Shown: in pieces, positions 1 through 10,258 of the stretch
Layout of the letters: every line of letters begins with the position of its first letter
Numbering within the stretch: position 1 is the stretch's first letter
Source of the DNA: Noviherbaspirillum galbum
GTDB lineage: Bacteria > Pseudomonadota > Gammaproteobacteria > Burkholderiales > Burkholderiaceae_D
Direction of reading: 5' to 3'
NCBI RefSeq assembly: GCF_010974945.1
Contig: NZ_JAAIVB010000003.1
Coordinates: forward strand, 62,001-126,000
DNA length: 64,000 nt
Notes under the pieces: model-generated
Told to the model about the DNA's origin: nothing
Seen by the model: the letters and a program-made list of their open reading frames with translations, nothing else
The model's database searches: none
Position numbers and translations under genes: made by a program

Positions 1-718
1 TCACGTAGCTCGCATCGTCGCTCGCCAGGAAGGCGATCACTGCCGCCACTTCTTCCGGCCGGCCGGGACGGCGCAGTTCGCAGCGCGAGCCCAGCTTGTC
101 TTCCTTATTCGCGGCGCGGGCGCGTTCGAACACCGGCGCGGTCATGCCGGTCTCGATCAGTCCGGGGCATACCGCGTTGACGCGGACCTGCCACTCGCCG
201 AGGTCGCATGCGGTGGTCTGCGTGAGGTTGATCACCGCGGCCTTGGAGGCGCTGTAGGCATTGCCGCCCGCGCCGGAGCGCACGCCCGCCACCGACGCGG
301 TATTGACGATCGCCCCGGCGCGCTGGTCGCGCATGATGCGCGCGGCATACTTCGTGAAGTGGACCGCGCCCATGATGTTGACGGCCAGGATCTGCATCCA
401 GATCTGGGTATCGGTTTCCGTGATCTTCGAATAATCGCCGCCGGAGATGCCTGCATTGTTGCAAAGGACGTCGACGCGGCCGAACCGCGCCTGCACGTCG
501 GCCACGCATTGCGCGACGTCCTCTTCACGGGAGATGTCGAGCCCGCGGTGCCAGACTCGCGCCTCATCGCTGATCATTGCCGCCGTCTCGGCCACCGCGG
601 CGGCGTTGCGGTCGACGAGGGCCACCGACGCGCCCTCCCCTGCCAGCCGCAGCGCCGTGGCGCGGCCGATGCCGCTGCCCGCGCCGGTGATGATCGCCAC
701 CTTGTCATTGAACCGCAT
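1..718 (-). CDS. SDR-family NAD(P)-dependent oxidoreductase, partial (C-terminus outside the window)
   Basis: Classical short-chain dehydrogenase, probably a FabG-like 3-hydroxyacyl or alcohol dehydrogenase acting in the cytoplasm; 239 residues are visible. The N-terminal Rossmann motif TGAGSGIG is at residues 11-18, NNAG near 87-90, and the catalytic Ser142, Tyr155 and Lys159 (YSASK) are all present. The ATG at 718 lies inside the 3' end of the upstream acyl-CoA ligase gene (14-nt overlap), so the two are co-transcribed and probably translationally coupled. With the ligase it could form part of a fatty or aromatic acid degradation route. The exact substrate cannot be told from the sequence. 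Confidence 0.9.
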   Translation of the reverse strand, partial: MRFNDKVAIITGAGSGIGRATALRLAGEGASVALVDRNAAAVAETAAMISDEARVWHRGLDISREEDVAQCVADVQARFGRVDVLCNNAGISGGDYSKITETDTQIWMQILAVNIMGAVHFTKYAARIMRDQRAGAIVNTASVAGVRSGAGGNAYSASKAAVINLTQTTACDLGEWQVRVNAVCPGLIETGMTAPVFERARAANKEDKLGSRCELRRPGRPEEVAAVIAFLASDDASYV

Positions 719-2393
719 GGTCGTCTCCTTTCTGCTCCATCCTTTGTTCGCGTTCCTGCAATTCGCGCCATTGCAGCTTGCCGCTCGGCGACTTGGGAAT
801 CGCGTCGACGAACTGCACGATGCGCGGCACCTTGTAGGCCGCCATGTGCTGGCGCGCCCAGTCGATGATGTCCTGCTCGCTGACCTTGCCGCGCTGCGCT
901 TCCTGCAGCACCACGACGGCCTTGACGGTTTCGCCGCGCTTGGCATCGCGGGCCGCGATGATGCAGGCTTCGCGGATCGCCGGATGCTGGTACAGCATGG
1001 CTTCGACCTCCGCCGGCCAGACCTTGAACCCGGACGCATTGATCATGCGCTTGAGGCGGTCGACCATGAAGAAGTAGCCGTCCTCGTCGATCTTCGCCAG
1101 GTCGCCGGTGCGCAGGAAACGCTTGCCCTCGATCTCGATGAAGCTTTCCTCGGTCGCCTGGGGATTATTCCAGTAGCCCTTCATGACATGCGGCGCATGA
1201 ACCACGATTTCACCCACCTCGCCATTGGCCGCTTCCTGCAGGCTGTGCGGATCGACCACGCGCGCATCGACGTCGTAGATGGGAATGCCGAGGCATTGCA
1301 GCTTGGGCCGCATGACCGGGTTGATGTGCGTGGCGGCGATCGTCTCCGACATGCCATACCCTTCGGTGTAGGTGATGCCCAGCTCGACCTGCATCTTGCG
1401 CGCCACGGCCTCGGGCATGGCCGCGCCGCCGCCGCGTATGCCGCGCAGGCTCGACAGGTCGAATTCGCCCAGCCTTGGGTTGGACAACAGGTCCACCGCC
1501 ATGGTCGAGATGACCTGCGCCGAGGTCACGCGATAACGCTGGATCGACTGGGCCGCCGCGTCGCGGTCCCAGCGCGGCAGGATCACGATGGTGCTGCCGT
1601 AGTAAAGCGGGCCGTTCATGCTGCCCTGCATGCCAGTGACATGGAAGAACGGCAGCACCGAAAGCGACACCGCATCCTGGTTGGCGTTGAACCACTGCAT
1701 GCTGGCCACCAGCGAAAACATGACGTTGCCATGGGTATGCATGCATCCCTTGGGGTGTCCGGTCGTGCCCGAGGTGTAAGGCATTACGCAGAGATCATCC
1801 GGGCCGGCCAGCATCGGGCCGGGACGAAGGCCGCCGGCAAGCATGTCGTTCCATGCGGTGATGCCGGGCGCGGCGGGAACTTCCCGCGGCGCGGCGACGA
1901 AATCCGGAACCTGCAGGTCGGTCGGCTGCTTCAGGTAATCGGAATAGGTGGCGACCAGCAGGTGCTCAAGACCTTGTCCCTGCAGCGGCGCGATGTGCTG
2001 CAGGAGGTCTTGCGCCACGATGGCGACCCGGGCGCCGGTGTCGCCGACGTAATGCCGCAGCTCGTCGATCCGGTTCATGGGATTGACCGGCACGACCACC
2101 GCGTCCGCGCGCAGGATGCCGTAGTAGGCAAGCACGAATTGCGGACTGTTCTGCATGAAGAGCAGGACCCGGTCGCCTCGCTGCACATTGCACGTCTTCT
2201 GCAGGTAGCCGGCGATGCGCTCGGCCTCGTCGCGGAAACCGGCGTAGGTGATCGGGGTGTCGTAGAACAGGATGCAGGGCTTGTCCGGATACCGGGTCGC
2301 CGATACCTCGATGTTGTAGAAGAGGCTGGTCTGCGGCACCGTGAGGTGACGAGACTGGCCGGCGGGCCAGAAGGGAAAGTGTCGGGTATTCAT
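705..2393 (-). CDS. AMP-dependent acyl-CoA synthetase/ligase (class I adenylate-forming)
   Basis: 562-residue ANL-superfamily enzyme that activates a carboxylic acid to the acyl-AMP and then to the CoA thioester. The P-loop YTSGTTGHPKG is near residue 200, the A5 motif GYGMSET near 345, the hinge TGDLAKIDEDGYFF near 430, and the C-terminal catalytic Lys in PSGKLQWREL near 548. Length and motif spacing fit medium- or long-chain fatty acyl-CoA or aryl-CoA ligases; no signal peptide. It is the first gene of a two-gene minus-strand operon with the downstream SDR gene. Chain-length specificity is not readable by eye. Confidence 0.93.
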   Translation of the reverse strand: MNTRHFPFWPAGQSRHLTVPQTSLFYNIEVSATRYPDKPCILFYDTPITYAGFRDEAERIAGYLQKTCNVQRGDRVLLFMQNSPQFVLAYYGILRADAVVVPVNPMNRIDELRHYVGDTGARVAIVAQDLLQHIAPLQGQGLEHLLVATYSDYLKQPTDLQVPDFVAAPREVPAAPGITAWNDMLAGGLRPGPMLAGPDDLCVMPYTSGTTGHPKGCMHTHGNVMFSLVASMQWFNANQDAVSLSVLPFFHVTGMQGSMNGPLYYGSTIVILPRWDRDAAAQSIQRYRVTSAQVISTMAVDLLSNPRLGEFDLSSLRGIRGGGAAMPEAVARKMQVELGITYTEGYGMSETIAATHINPVMRPKLQCLGIPIYDVDARVVDPHSLQEAANGEVGEIVVHAPHVMKGYWNNPQATEESFIEIEGKRFLRTGDLAKIDEDGYFFMVDRLKRMINASGFKVWPAEVEAMLYQHPAIREACIIAARDAKRGETVKAVVVLQEAQRGKVSEQDIIDWARQHMAAYKVPRIVQFVDAIPKSPSGKLQWRELQEREQRMEQKGDDHAVQ

Positions 2394-2583
2394 GATGCGG
2401 GGAGCTCGTCGTTGGTGTGCCGCCGCAACCGGATTGCCGGGCGGGCGTTGATCGTACCCGCTCGGGCGCCGGTCGTGCGACGTTGTTCTGCATTGCAGAA
2501 TTTATTTCTGCAAATCGTTAGCCGATCGTACCAGCAGCCCGTGTTGAAGTAAATACACCATTCTCGCCCGGCGAACCACGCCT

Positions 2584-3987
2584 TTACTCGCTGCCGCCTT
2601 GCGCTCCGGACGGCGACGCCTGGCTCGCCTTGGCGTGGTACATCGTCTTTACGTTGACGAATTCCCGGATGCCGAACCAGGACAGCTCCCGCCCGAATCC
2701 GGACTGCTTCACGCCGCCGAAGGGCAGCCGCACGTCGGACTTGACGAAGGCATTCACGAACACGCTGCCGGCCTCGATGCGCCTCGCGATGCGGTCTGCC
2801 CTCGCCTTGTCCCGGGTGAAGAGCGCCGCCCCCAAGCCAAAGGGCGACTGGTTGGCCAGCGCGATGGCCTGTTCTTCATCCGCGGCTTCGATGATCGCCG
2901 CCACCGGCCCGAAGATTTCCTCGTCGAACGCGGTCATGCCCGGCCGCACGCCCGACAGGACCGTGGCGGGGTAGTAGGCCCCGGCCCCCCCAGGCACCTC
3001 GCCGCCGCACAGCAGCCGTGCGCCCTGCCCGATGCTGTCCCGCACCTGGCGATGAACCTCGTCGCGCAGGTCGGCGCGCGCCATCGGGCCGATGTCCGAC
3101 TGCGGATCATGCGGATCGCCGGCACGGATGCGCTTGAAGCGCTCGACGAAACCTTGTTCGAATGCCGGCAGCAAGGACTTGGCAACGATGAACCGTTTGG
3201 CGGCGATGCAACTCTGCCCGGCGTTGATCAGGCGGCTTTTCACGCAGACGTCGACCGCCATTTCGAGGTCGGCATCATCGAGCACGAGGTAGGCGTCGCT
3301 GCCGCCGAGCTCCAGCACCGCCTTCTTGAGTTCCGATCCGGCGATGCCCGCCACCGAGCGTCCGGCGGGGCTGCTGCCGGTGAGCGTCACCGCCTTGATC
3401 GCCGGATTCCGGATGACGCCTTCGATGCTGGCGCTGCCGGCCAGCAGGGTGGTGAAGGCATGGCGGGGAAAGCCGGCCGCTTCAAAGATGTCCTGGATCG
3501 CGAGGGCGCAGCCGGACACGTTGGATGCATGCTTGAGCACGCCGACGTTGCCCGCCATCAGCGCGGGCGCGGCAAAGCGAAATACCTGCCAAAAAGGAAA
3601 ATTCCACGGCATGACCGCCAGCACCGCGCCGAGCGGATCGTACGCAATGTAGCTGTCCTCCGCGTCGCTTTCGACGGGCTCATTGGCGAGAAAGCGCTGG
3701 GCATTGTCCGCATAGTAGTCGCAGCAGCCCGCGCACTTCTCGACCTCGGCTTCGCCGTCGCGCAGCACCTTGCCCATCTCGTCGGCCATGAGCGCCGCCA
3801 GTTCCTGCTTGCGCTCGCGCAGGACGCCGCCGGCACGCTTCATCAGCTGGGCGCGGTCCGCGAATCCGCTCTTGCGCCACTCGCGCGAGACAGCGTCCGC
3901 CTCCGCCAGCAGCCGCTTCACCTCGGCATCGTCCTGGGGGTCATAGGCCCGGATCAATTCTCCGGAATGCGGGTTGATGCTTTTCAT
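2584..3987 (-). CDS. NAD(P)-dependent succinate-semialdehyde-type aldehyde dehydrogenase
   Basis: 467-residue aldehyde dehydrogenase that oxidises an aldehyde to the acid. Visible are the Asn-containing WNFPFW motif (about 127-132), the general-base Glu in LELGGSD (about 222-228), the catalytic Cys in NAGQSC (about 257) and the C-terminal PFGGVKQSGFGRE signature. The slightly short length and the LELGGSDAYLVLDDAD context resemble the GabD/Sad branch. The ATG at 3987 is preceded by a good GGAAGGA ribosome site. It is separated from the acyl-CoA ligase by about 190 bases, so it may have its own promoter. The substrate assignment is by family resemblance only. Confidence 0.9.
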   Translation of the reverse strand: MKSINPHSGELIRAYDPQDDAEVKRLLAEADAVSREWRKSGFADRAQLMKRAGGVLRERKQELAALMADEMGKVLRDGEAEVEKCAGCCDYYADNAQRFLANEPVESDAEDSYIAYDPLGAVLAVMPWNFPFWQVFRFAAPALMAGNVGVLKHASNVSGCALAIQDIFEAAGFPRHAFTTLLAGSASIEGVIRNPAIKAVTLTGSSPAGRSVAGIAGSELKKAVLELGGSDAYLVLDDADLEMAVDVCVKSRLINAGQSCIAAKRFIVAKSLLPAFEQGFVERFKRIRAGDPHDPQSDIGPMARADLRDEVHRQVRDSIGQGARLLCGGEVPGGAGAYYPATVLSGVRPGMTAFDEEIFGPVAAIIEAADEEQAIALANQSPFGLGAALFTRDKARADRIARRIEAGSVFVNAFVKSDVRLPFGGVKQSGFGRELSWFGIREFVNVKTMYHAKASQASPSGAQGGSE

Positions 3988-4042
3988 GGCGGGTTCCTTC
4001 CTGAAGCGATCGTGAGGTGAGGGATCGGTGCCGTGCAGGCCG

Positions 4043-4990
4043 TCATTGCCTGGAGGCCTTGTCGAGGCGGTCGAGTGCGTGCGCGTCCAGCTCGAGCCGG
4101 GTAGCGCCGATCAGGTCGTCGAGCTGTTCGATGCTGGTGGCGCTGGCGATCGGCGCGGTGACGGCCGGCTGCGCCATCAGCCATGCCAGGGCCACCTGCG
4201 CCGGCGTGCTTCCGGTTTCCTTCGCCACCTCGTCCAGCGCGGCAAGGATGGCCAGCCCGCGCTGGTCGAGGTATTTCTTCACGCCCTGCCCGCGCACGCT
4301 CTTGCCGAGGTCGGCCTGAGAACGGTACTTGCCGGTGAGGAAGCCGCTGGCGAGGCTGTAGTACGGGATGACGCCGATGCCTTCTTCCACGCAGAGCGGC
4401 GCGAGCGTTTCCTCGAATTCCCGTCGTTCCACGAGGTTGTAATGAGGCTGCAAGGTCTGGTACTGCGGCAGGCCATGCGCGCGGCTGGTTTCCAGCGCCT
4501 GCTTCAGCCTTGCCGCGCCGTAATTGGACGCGCCGATCAGCCGGACCTTGCCGGCCTTCACCAGGGTGTCATAGGCTTCCAGGGTTTCTTCCAGCGGGGT
4601 GTCCGCGTCATCGGCGTGCGACTGGTAGAGGTCGATGTATTCGGTCTGCAGGCGGCGCAGCGAATCGTCTGCGCTGCGCAGGATGTAATCCTTGCGCAGT
4701 CCTTTCTTGTCCGGCGCCATTTCCATGCCGACCTTGGTGGCGATCACCACGCGGTCGCGCTTGCCGCTGCGCTTGAGCCATTTGCCGATGATGGTTTCCG
4801 ACTCTCCGCCCTGGTGCCCCGGCGCCCACCGCGAGTAAACGTCGGCGGTATCGATGAGCTGCATGCCTGACGCGACGAAATGATCCAGCAAGGCGAACGA
4901 GGTGGCTTCGTCCGCCGTCCACCCGAATACGTTGCCGCCGAATGCCAGCGGGGCCACTTCGATGCCTGATCGACCTATCTTGCGCAGCAT
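4043..4990 (-). CDS. Aldo/keto reductase
   Basis: 315-residue NADPH-dependent (beta/alpha)8-barrel oxidoreductase. The catalytic tetrad is visible: Asp and Tyr in IDTADVYS, Lys in VVIATKVG and His in LYQSHADD. The sequence resembles the AKR11/YajO-like branch that reduces small aldehydes and ketones. An in-frame Met lies 12 codons upstream (5026), but the ATG at 4990 follows a strong AAGGAGGCGCC ribosome site and begins the typical MLRKIGRSGIEV N-terminus, so I choose it. It is convergent with nothing and follows the NUDIX/MBL gene on the same strand after a 132-base gap containing a strong hairpin. Confidence 0.92.
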   Translation of the reverse strand: MLRKIGRSGIEVAPLAFGGNVFGWTADEATSFALLDHFVASGMQLIDTADVYSRWAPGHQGGESETIIGKWLKRSGKRDRVVIATKVGMEMAPDKKGLRKDYILRSADDSLRRLQTEYIDLYQSHADDADTPLEETLEAYDTLVKAGKVRLIGASNYGAARLKQALETSRAHGLPQYQTLQPHYNLVERREFEETLAPLCVEEGIGVIPYYSLASGFLTGKYRSQADLGKSVRGQGVKKYLDQRGLAILAALDEVAKETGSTPAQVALAWLMAQPAVTAPIASATSIEQLDDLIGATRLELDAHALDRLDKASRQ

Positions 4991-5060
4991 GGCGCCTCCT
5001 TGTTTTCGGTTTGCGTGTTCCAGCATGCACTGGATACAACGAAGACAAGAAGGCAGACGG

Positions 5061-5090
5061 TCCAGCCGCCGGAAGGTTCCGGCGGCTGGA
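5061..5090 (-). terminator. Perfect 14-bp inverted repeat downstream of the NUDIX/MBL gene
   Basis: TCCAGCCGCCGGAA and its exact reverse complement are separated by GG. The hairpin starts about 33 bases after the stop of the minus-strand NUDIX/MBL gene. On the minus strand it is followed by a pyrimidine-rich tract without a run of T, so it is either a weak intrinsic terminator or a 3'-end-stabilising stem-loop between this gene and the aldo/keto reductase gene. Confidence 0.45.
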
Positions 5091-5122
5091 TCCGGGCCAG
5101 GGGAAGCGGGCGGCGGACGGGC

Positions 5123-6778
5123 TCAGGCGGATTGCCAGGTGCCTGCCGTTTCGCTTGCGCGGCGCTCGTCCCGCAGCTTGAGCAGGTGGGCGAGCAGGGA
5201 GCGTCGAGCCATGGGCCAGCGCTTTTCAGACACGTCGTCGTAGACCAGCGGCAGCAATTCCTCGAGGCTGCCGCTGCCGAGACGCTGCAGCACGTCCGCC
5301 ACCTTGGCCTCGCGGCCGAGGCGGTGGGCCACGATGCGGTCGATCACGGCATGCGGCTTGTCCATGAGGAAGCCATGTCCGGGTGCAAAGTATTCGACGT
5401 CTAGCGACTTGAGGCGGACCAGCGAATCGAGGTAAGCCCTCAGGTCGCCGTCCGGCGGATTGATCACCACCGTCGACCCCTGCATCACATGATCGCCGGT
5501 GAACAGGATCTTTTCCGTTTCATGCAGGTAGCAAAGATGATTGGAGGCATGCCCGGGCGTATGCACCGCCTGCAGCGTGACGCCGCCAAGCTCGAGCCGC
5601 TGGCCGTCTTCAGGCACGATGTCGGGCTGGCAGCCCTGGTCCTGGCGATCGCCGGGCGGCGCCGGGCGGCCGATGACCTGCGCGCCGGTCTTTTCCTTGA
5701 GCAGCATCGCCGCGGGTGAATGATCGAGATGGGTGTGGGTGAACAGGATCCAGCGGATGCGGCCTTCCGCATGCCGCAGCAGCGCTTCCACGTGCTCAGC
5801 CAGCGCCGGGCCGGGATCGATGACGGCGATGTCTTCGCCGGCGCCGATGAAATAGGCATTGGTGCCCGGGCCTGTCATGTAGCTCGGGTTCGGCGCGGCA
5901 ATCCTGCGCACGGTCGGCGAGAGGACGGTCGGCTTGCCGGGAACGATCTCGCTGGAGGCATTGCCCCGGCCGAGCGGATCGAGCTTGCCCACCTCGGCAT
6001 AGGCGGCATCGCCGGCAAGCAGGACCCGCCTGCCTTGCGGGCCGGCCGCGACGCGCGGCTCATGGCGCGCGACCGACCGCAAGGCGCGCGCGTGCGCCAG
6101 CGCCGCCTGCGTGTCCGTAAAGCTCGCCAGCAACTCGAGCGTTCTCCGGGTGGCGAACATCATGGGCATGTCGCCCTGTTCTTCGCGCATCAACGCATCG
6201 CCGGGACGGATCCAGAGGTTACCGATGGTTTCCGTGCCATCGTGCGAGGCGGCTTGCCCGGCCGGCACCTCGCAGACGAAGAAGCGCGTGGTGAAGCGGC
6301 GCGGCGCGCCTGTCGGCGTGACCCAATGGGCGAAATACGCCAGCTGGTCGAAGGCCGGACGCAGGCCATGCGCCTGGCAAGCTTCGGCAAATCCGAGTTC
6401 GCCGTCCGCGAGCCGCCGGCGCAATTCCGCGAGGTTTAGCGAGGCGGTAGCGCCCGCCATTTGTCCATCGTTGCCATAGGCAAGCAGCAGGCCGGCTTCC
6501 TCGAAACACTCGCGCACGGCGGCTTCCCAGAAGGACAGTCCGTGCTCTTCCAGGCCCAGCAAGCGGCTGGCTTCGTGCGGATCGGGCGAGGTCGCGCCTT
6601 GGGTAAACAACGGATCCTTGTCGCCGGGCTCAAGAGCGCCACCAGGGAAGACATATCCGCCTGGAATGAAGGCCGCCTTGTGGGTCCGCTGCAGCATGAA
6701 CACTTCCAGTCCTTGCGGGCCGTCGCGAAGCGGCACGAGGGTGGCTGCGGGGCGGGGAGTCAGCGGCAAATCGGTCAT
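5123..6778 (-). CDS. NUDIX hydrolase fused to a metallo-beta-lactamase-fold hydrolase
   Basis: 551-residue two-domain protein. The N-terminal part (about 1-230) is a NUDIX domain whose box includes EAAVRECFEEAG near residues 83-94; NUDIX enzymes cleave nucleoside-diphosphate-X compounds, often CoA or nucleotides. The C-terminal part (about 290-530) is an MBL hydrolase with the metal motif THTHLDHSP near residue 352, a later HTPGHASNH and TGDHVM, similar to the LACTB2/glyoxalase-II-like group. No signal peptide, so cytoplasmic. The two domains are joined in a single frame without a frameshift. The fusion occurs in other proteobacteria as far as I know; the joint substrate, perhaps a CoA thioester or damaged nucleotide, is unknown. 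Confidence 0.9.
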   Translation of the reverse strand: MTDLPLTPRPAATLVPLRDGPQGLEVFMLQRTHKAAFIPGGYVFPGGALEPGDKDPLFTQGATSPDPHEASRLLGLEEHGLSFWEAAVRECFEEAGLLLAYGNDGQMAGATASLNLAELRRRLADGELGFAEACQAHGLRPAFDQLAYFAHWVTPTGAPRRFTTRFFVCEVPAGQAASHDGTETIGNLWIRPGDALMREEQGDMPMMFATRRTLELLASFTDTQAALAHARALRSVARHEPRVAAGPQGRRVLLAGDAAYAEVGKLDPLGRGNASSEIVPGKPTVLSPTVRRIAAPNPSYMTGPGTNAYFIGAGEDIAVIDPGPALAEHVEALLRHAEGRIRWILFTHTHLDHSPAAMLLKEKTGAQVIGRPAPPGDRQDQGCQPDIVPEDGQRLELGGVTLQAVHTPGHASNHLCYLHETEKILFTGDHVMQGSTVVINPPDGDLRAYLDSLVRLKSLDVEYFAPGHGFLMDKPHAVIDRIVAHRLGREAKVADVLQRLGSGSLEELLPLVYDDVSEKRWPMARRSLLAHLLKLRDERRASETAGTWQSA

Positions 6779-6803
6779 CTTGGCCTTGTCGGGTAAGCGT
6801 GAA

Positions 6804-9632
6804 TCAGCCGGCCGATGCCGGCACCAGCACTTCGCGGCTGCCGTTGGCGCTCATCGACGACAGGATGCCGGCGGTCTCCATCTGCTCGACTAGGCGCGCG
6901 GCCCGGTTGTAGCCGATGCGCAACTGGCGCTGCACCGCCGAGATGGAAGCGCGGCGGGAACGAATCACGAAGGCAACCGCTTCATCATACAGGGGATCGG
7001 CTTCGGCCGAAGGCGGGTCGCCAAGCAAGTCGACGTTTCCTTCCTCGGAGGGCGCGCCGGCCAGGATCGCCTCTTCGTATTCCGGTTCGCCGAATTGCTT
7101 GAGGTGCTCGACCACGCGGTGCACTTCCTCGTCCGAGACGAAGGCGCCATGCACCCGCTGCGGGTAGCCGCTACCCGGCGGCAGGAACAGCATGTCGCCA
7201 TGGCCAAGCAGGGTTTCGGCGCCCATCTGGTCGAGCACCGTGCGCGAATCGATCTTCGAGGACACCTGGAAAGCGACGCGGGTCGGGATGTTGGCCTTGA
7301 TGAGGCCGGTGATGACGTCGACCGAGGGACGCTGCGTCGCCAGCACCAGGTGGATGCCGGCCGCGCGCGCCTTCTGCGCCAGGCGGGCGATCAGTTCCTC
7401 GATCTTCTTGCCGGCAACCATCATCAGATCGGCAAGCTCGTCGATGACCACCACGATGGTGGGCAGCGTGGAAAGCGGCTCGGGCGCGTCCGGCGTGAGC
7501 GAAAACGGATTCGGCACGTGCCTGCCGGCGGCGCGCGCCTCGCGGATCTTCTGGTTGAAGCCCGCAAGATTGCGCACGCTGATCGCCGACATCAGCCGGT
7601 AGCGCTTTTCCATTTCGGCGACGCACCAGGTCAGCGCGTTCGCCGCCAGCTTCATGTCGGTGACGACCGGCGCGAGCAGGTGGGGAATGCCATCGTACAC
7701 CGACAGCTCCAGCATCTTGGGGTCGATCATGATCATGCGCACGTCGGCCGGCGTGGCCTTATACAGCAGGGAGAGAATCATGGCATTCACCGCCACCGAC
7801 TTGCCCGACCCGGTGGTGCCCGCCACCAGCATGTGCGGCGCGCGCGCGAGGTCGGTCACCACCGGGATGCCGGTGATGTCCTTGCCCATCGCCAGCGTCA
7901 GGTGCGATGCCGAGGCGCGGTACGCGTCGGACTTCAGCATTTCGGAGAGGCGAATCATTTGCCGCCGGGCATTCGGCAATTCCAGGCCCATGCAGGTCTT
8001 GCCGGGAATTGTCTCGACCACGCGGATCGAGGTCAAACCTAGCGCCCGCGACAAGTCCTTCATGAGGCCGACGATCTGCGCGCCGCGCACGCCCACCGCC
8101 GGCTCGATTTCGAAGCGCGTGATCACCGGCCCGGCGCAGGCGCCCAGCACCGTGACCGGCACCTTGAATTCTTTCAGGCGCTGCTCGATCAGCTGACCGA
8201 TCTCGGCCAGCGCGGCGGCCGGCACTTCCACCGCCGCGTCGTCGGGCATGTCGAGCAGGTCCAGCCCCGGCAGGTCGACGTCGATACCGGAGGGCGCCTG
8301 GAACGCGAATGCATCGCCTTGCGGCTGGCGCGGGCTGGCGGCCGGGATGTGGGTGGGGATGTGGGCTGGCGCTGCGGCGGCTTGCGTCCAGGGCGCCACG
8401 GGCTGCGATGGTTCGGGTTGTTCGGGCGGCTCGGCTTGTTCCAGCATCGTCGCGGCCGTCTCCGGCGCGATCCGGGACACTTGAATCTCCTGCGGCGCAG
8501 GCGCTGCGGGAGTTTCGGGAATGCCAGGGACGGCGTGCATCAGGTCATTCGCCGCCGGTGCGTCCTGCAGGTCGTGCAGGTCTCGCGCCAGGCGCGCGGG
8601 AAGGTCTGGCGCGTGCAGCGTCGGGGTCATGACCGGATGCGGCGCCTCGACGGTGGACGGCACCGGGGCTGGGACCGCGACAGCGGGCTCGGCCGCCGGC
8701 AAGGATGGCTCAAGCGGCAACGATGCCGCTGCCTGCGCCGGAACGGATTCGGCGGGCGGGCGCTGCCACGGGCGCGGCGCGGCGACGGCGTCATTGCGGC
8801 CGGCGTCGGGCTGGCGCGGGGGACGGATGGGCAGGCCGGGGACACGCTTCGGCGCCGCCGATGGTAACGATGAAGGCGATGGCGCGGCGATGCGGATCGT
8901 TTCGGTCAGAGGCGCCTGCGCTTCCGCCGCAGCCATGGAACGGGCGCGCGCCAGCATCGCTTCGGTGGGCCGGATGCTTTCGAAGGGCTCCCATTCTTCT
9001 CTCGGTCGGGCGGGAAGAGGTTTCGGCGCGCCTTCCTGCAACGGGCTGACCGGCTTGCCGACGGCATCCTTGCCAAAATACCTGCCGGGCAGCTTCCAAG
9101 CCCCGGTAGCGCTCGGCTGAGCGCGGGCATCCTTGCGAGGCATGTCGCGGATGGCGTGAACCTTGCGGGAAGAGGCCGCGCCCGCGTCATCGGCTTGCGG
9201 TCGCGCGGCGGGCAGGCTGTCCGGGCGCGCGCGCTCGGCACGGCCGGGATGGGCGCGGACCGCATCGCCGCCTGAGGTGCCGGCGCGCTTGGGGATCCAG
9301 GCATGCAAGGGCAAGGCATTGCGGCCGAACAGCCAGGGCAGCGTGACGATCGCGGTCAGCAGAAGAAGAAGAACGCTGAATGCCGTGCCGAACACGCTTC
9401 CCAGCGACGCGGCGATCCAGCGCCCGGCGGCATCGTTGCCCGAGGCGTCATGCGCCGCGATCCGAACCACGCCTTCCAGCGCGCTGCAGGCGCACAGCAC
9501 GAGCAGGCTACCCAGCCAGAGCCGGATCGAGCCCTGGCCCTGGAACCGTGCCTTCTTGAAGAAAAACGTCTGGGAGAGGCGCCATATCAACGGTAAGAGC
9601 CACAACACAGACCAACCAAACCATCCCGTCAC
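6804..9632 (-). CDS. ftsK: DNA translocase FtsK
   Basis: About 942-residue septal DNA pump that translocates chromosome ends and activates XerCD recombination at dif. Three hydrophobic segments lie in the first 130 residues, followed by a long Pro/Ala-rich linker (about 150-480). The motor domain has Walker [13 protein letters not shown] near residue 605 and Walker [14 protein letters not shown]. The C-terminal gamma winged helix ([20 protein letters not shown]) reads KOPS sites. An open frame extends to a GTG at 9662, but the GTG at 9632 has a GGAAAGG ribosome site nine bases upstream and is preferred. Only about three membrane spans are evident instead of the usual four. Confidence 0.95.
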   Translation of the reverse strand: MTGWFGWSVLWLLPLIWRLSQTFFFKKARFQGQGSIRLWLGSLLVLCACSALEGVVRIAAHDASGNDAAGRWIAASLGSVFGTAFSVLLLLLTAIVTLPWLFGRNALPLHAWIPKRAGTSGGDAVRAHPGRAERARPDSLPAARPQADDAGAASSRKVHAIRDMPRKDARAQPSATGAWKLPGRYFGKDAVGKPVSPLQEGAPKPLPARPREEWEPFESIRPTEAMLARARSMAAAEAQAPLTETIRIAAPSPSSLPSAAPKRVPGLPIRPPRQPDAGRNDAVAAPRPWQRPPAESVPAQAAASLPLEPSLPAAEPAVAVPAPVPSTVEAPHPVMTPTLHAPDLPARLARDLHDLQDAPAANDLMHAVPGIPETPAAPAPQEIQVSRIAPETAATMLEQAEPPEQPEPSQPVAPWTQAAAAPAHIPTHIPAASPRQPQGDAFAFQAPSGIDVDLPGLDLLDMPDDAAVEVPAAALAEIGQLIEQRLKEFKVPVTVLGACAGPVITRFEIEPAVGVRGAQIVGLMKDLSRALGLTSIRVVETIPGKTCMGLELPNARRQMIRLSEMLKSDAYRASASHLTLAMGKDITGIPVVTDLARAPHMLVAGTTGSGKSVAVNAMILSLLYKATPADVRMIMIDPKMLELSVYDGIPHLLAPVVTDMKLAANALTWCVAEMEKRYRLMSAISVRNLAGFNQKIREARAAGRHVPNPFSLTPDAPEPLSTLPTIVVVIDELADLMMVAGKKIEELIARLAQKARAAGIHLVLATQRPSVDVITGLIKANIPTRVAFQVSSKIDSRTVLDQMGAETLLGHGDMLFLPPGSGYPQRVHGAFVSDEEVHRVVEHLKQFGEPEYEEAILAGAPSEEGNVDLLGDPPSAEADPLYDEAVAFVIRSRRASISAVQRQLRIGYNRAARLVEQMETAGILSSMSANGSREVLVPASAG

Positions 9633-9868
9633 GCCACTTTGCCTTTCCGTTACCCGAAGCACGTCATGTCAATCTGCCGCCCGCATCCGGGCATCTCCGC
9701 TTGCGGCGCAGCAGCCGGTACTTTAGCAGAATGTGTAGCGAAATTTGATCCGCTTTCGGGGAAGCATGATCATCCGGCCGCCATGGCCCGGCAGGCGCGC
9801 CGGTCCACAGCCAGTCCGCCGCAAAGACGGGCGGACGCCGCGTCGCGGGCGTGCAACAAACCGGCGGG

Positions 9869-10258
9869 TCAACGCACGTTGGCGAAGGAGAAGCGGCTTT
9901 TCAGCTTGCGGTACTTCTCGGCGTCCCTGCGCAGGTTTTCGCCGTTGGGATCGCGCACGACGATCGTCACGCCGTCGGCGTTGAAGCGCTGCTCGATGAT
10001 GTCGAGCGCCTCGGCCTGCTGGCGCTGCTGCAGCAGGACCGCCTTCACATGCAGCGATGCTTCGATCTTCGCCAGCTCATATTTTGCGCCGATGCCCACT
10101 GCGTGCACATAGCTTTCCGTCCGCATGGCCTGCTCTTCCTGCAGCATCCTGACTTGCGCCTGCAAGTCCTCGATGAGCTGCGCGGCCGCCTGCAGGATCC
10201 CTTGCTGCGCCGGGTCGGGATGGGTGCGCATCAGTTGCTTGATTGCTTCGATGTCCAT
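9869..10258 (-). CDS. Conserved hypothetical coiled-coil protein
   Basis: 129-residue soluble protein starting MDIEAIKQLMRTHPDP. Residues about 20-95 are rich in Gln, Glu, Leu and Ala with heptad-like spacing, suggesting a long alpha-helical coiled coil; the C-terminus is basic (EKYRKLKSRFSF). No signal peptide or membrane segment. The frame is open further upstream (to 10342), but the ATG at 10258 gives the natural N-terminus. It lies upstream of ftsK on the same strand with a 206-base gap. I do not recognise a named family; a structural or adaptor role is only a guess. Confidence 0.7.
   Translation of the reverse strand: MDIEAIKQLMRTHPDPAQQGILQAAAQLIEDLQAQVRMLQEEQAMRTESYVHAVGIGAKYELAKIEASLHVKAVLLQQRQQAEALDIIEQRFNADGVTIVVRDPNGENLRRDAEKYRKLKSRFSFANVR

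Noticed and set aside
447-2552. 701-residue plus-strand open frame opposite the acyl-CoA ligase
   Set aside because: Shadow of a high-G+C gene: composition of His/Arg/Ala-rich nonsense and no family motif, while the minus strand encodes a clear ligase.
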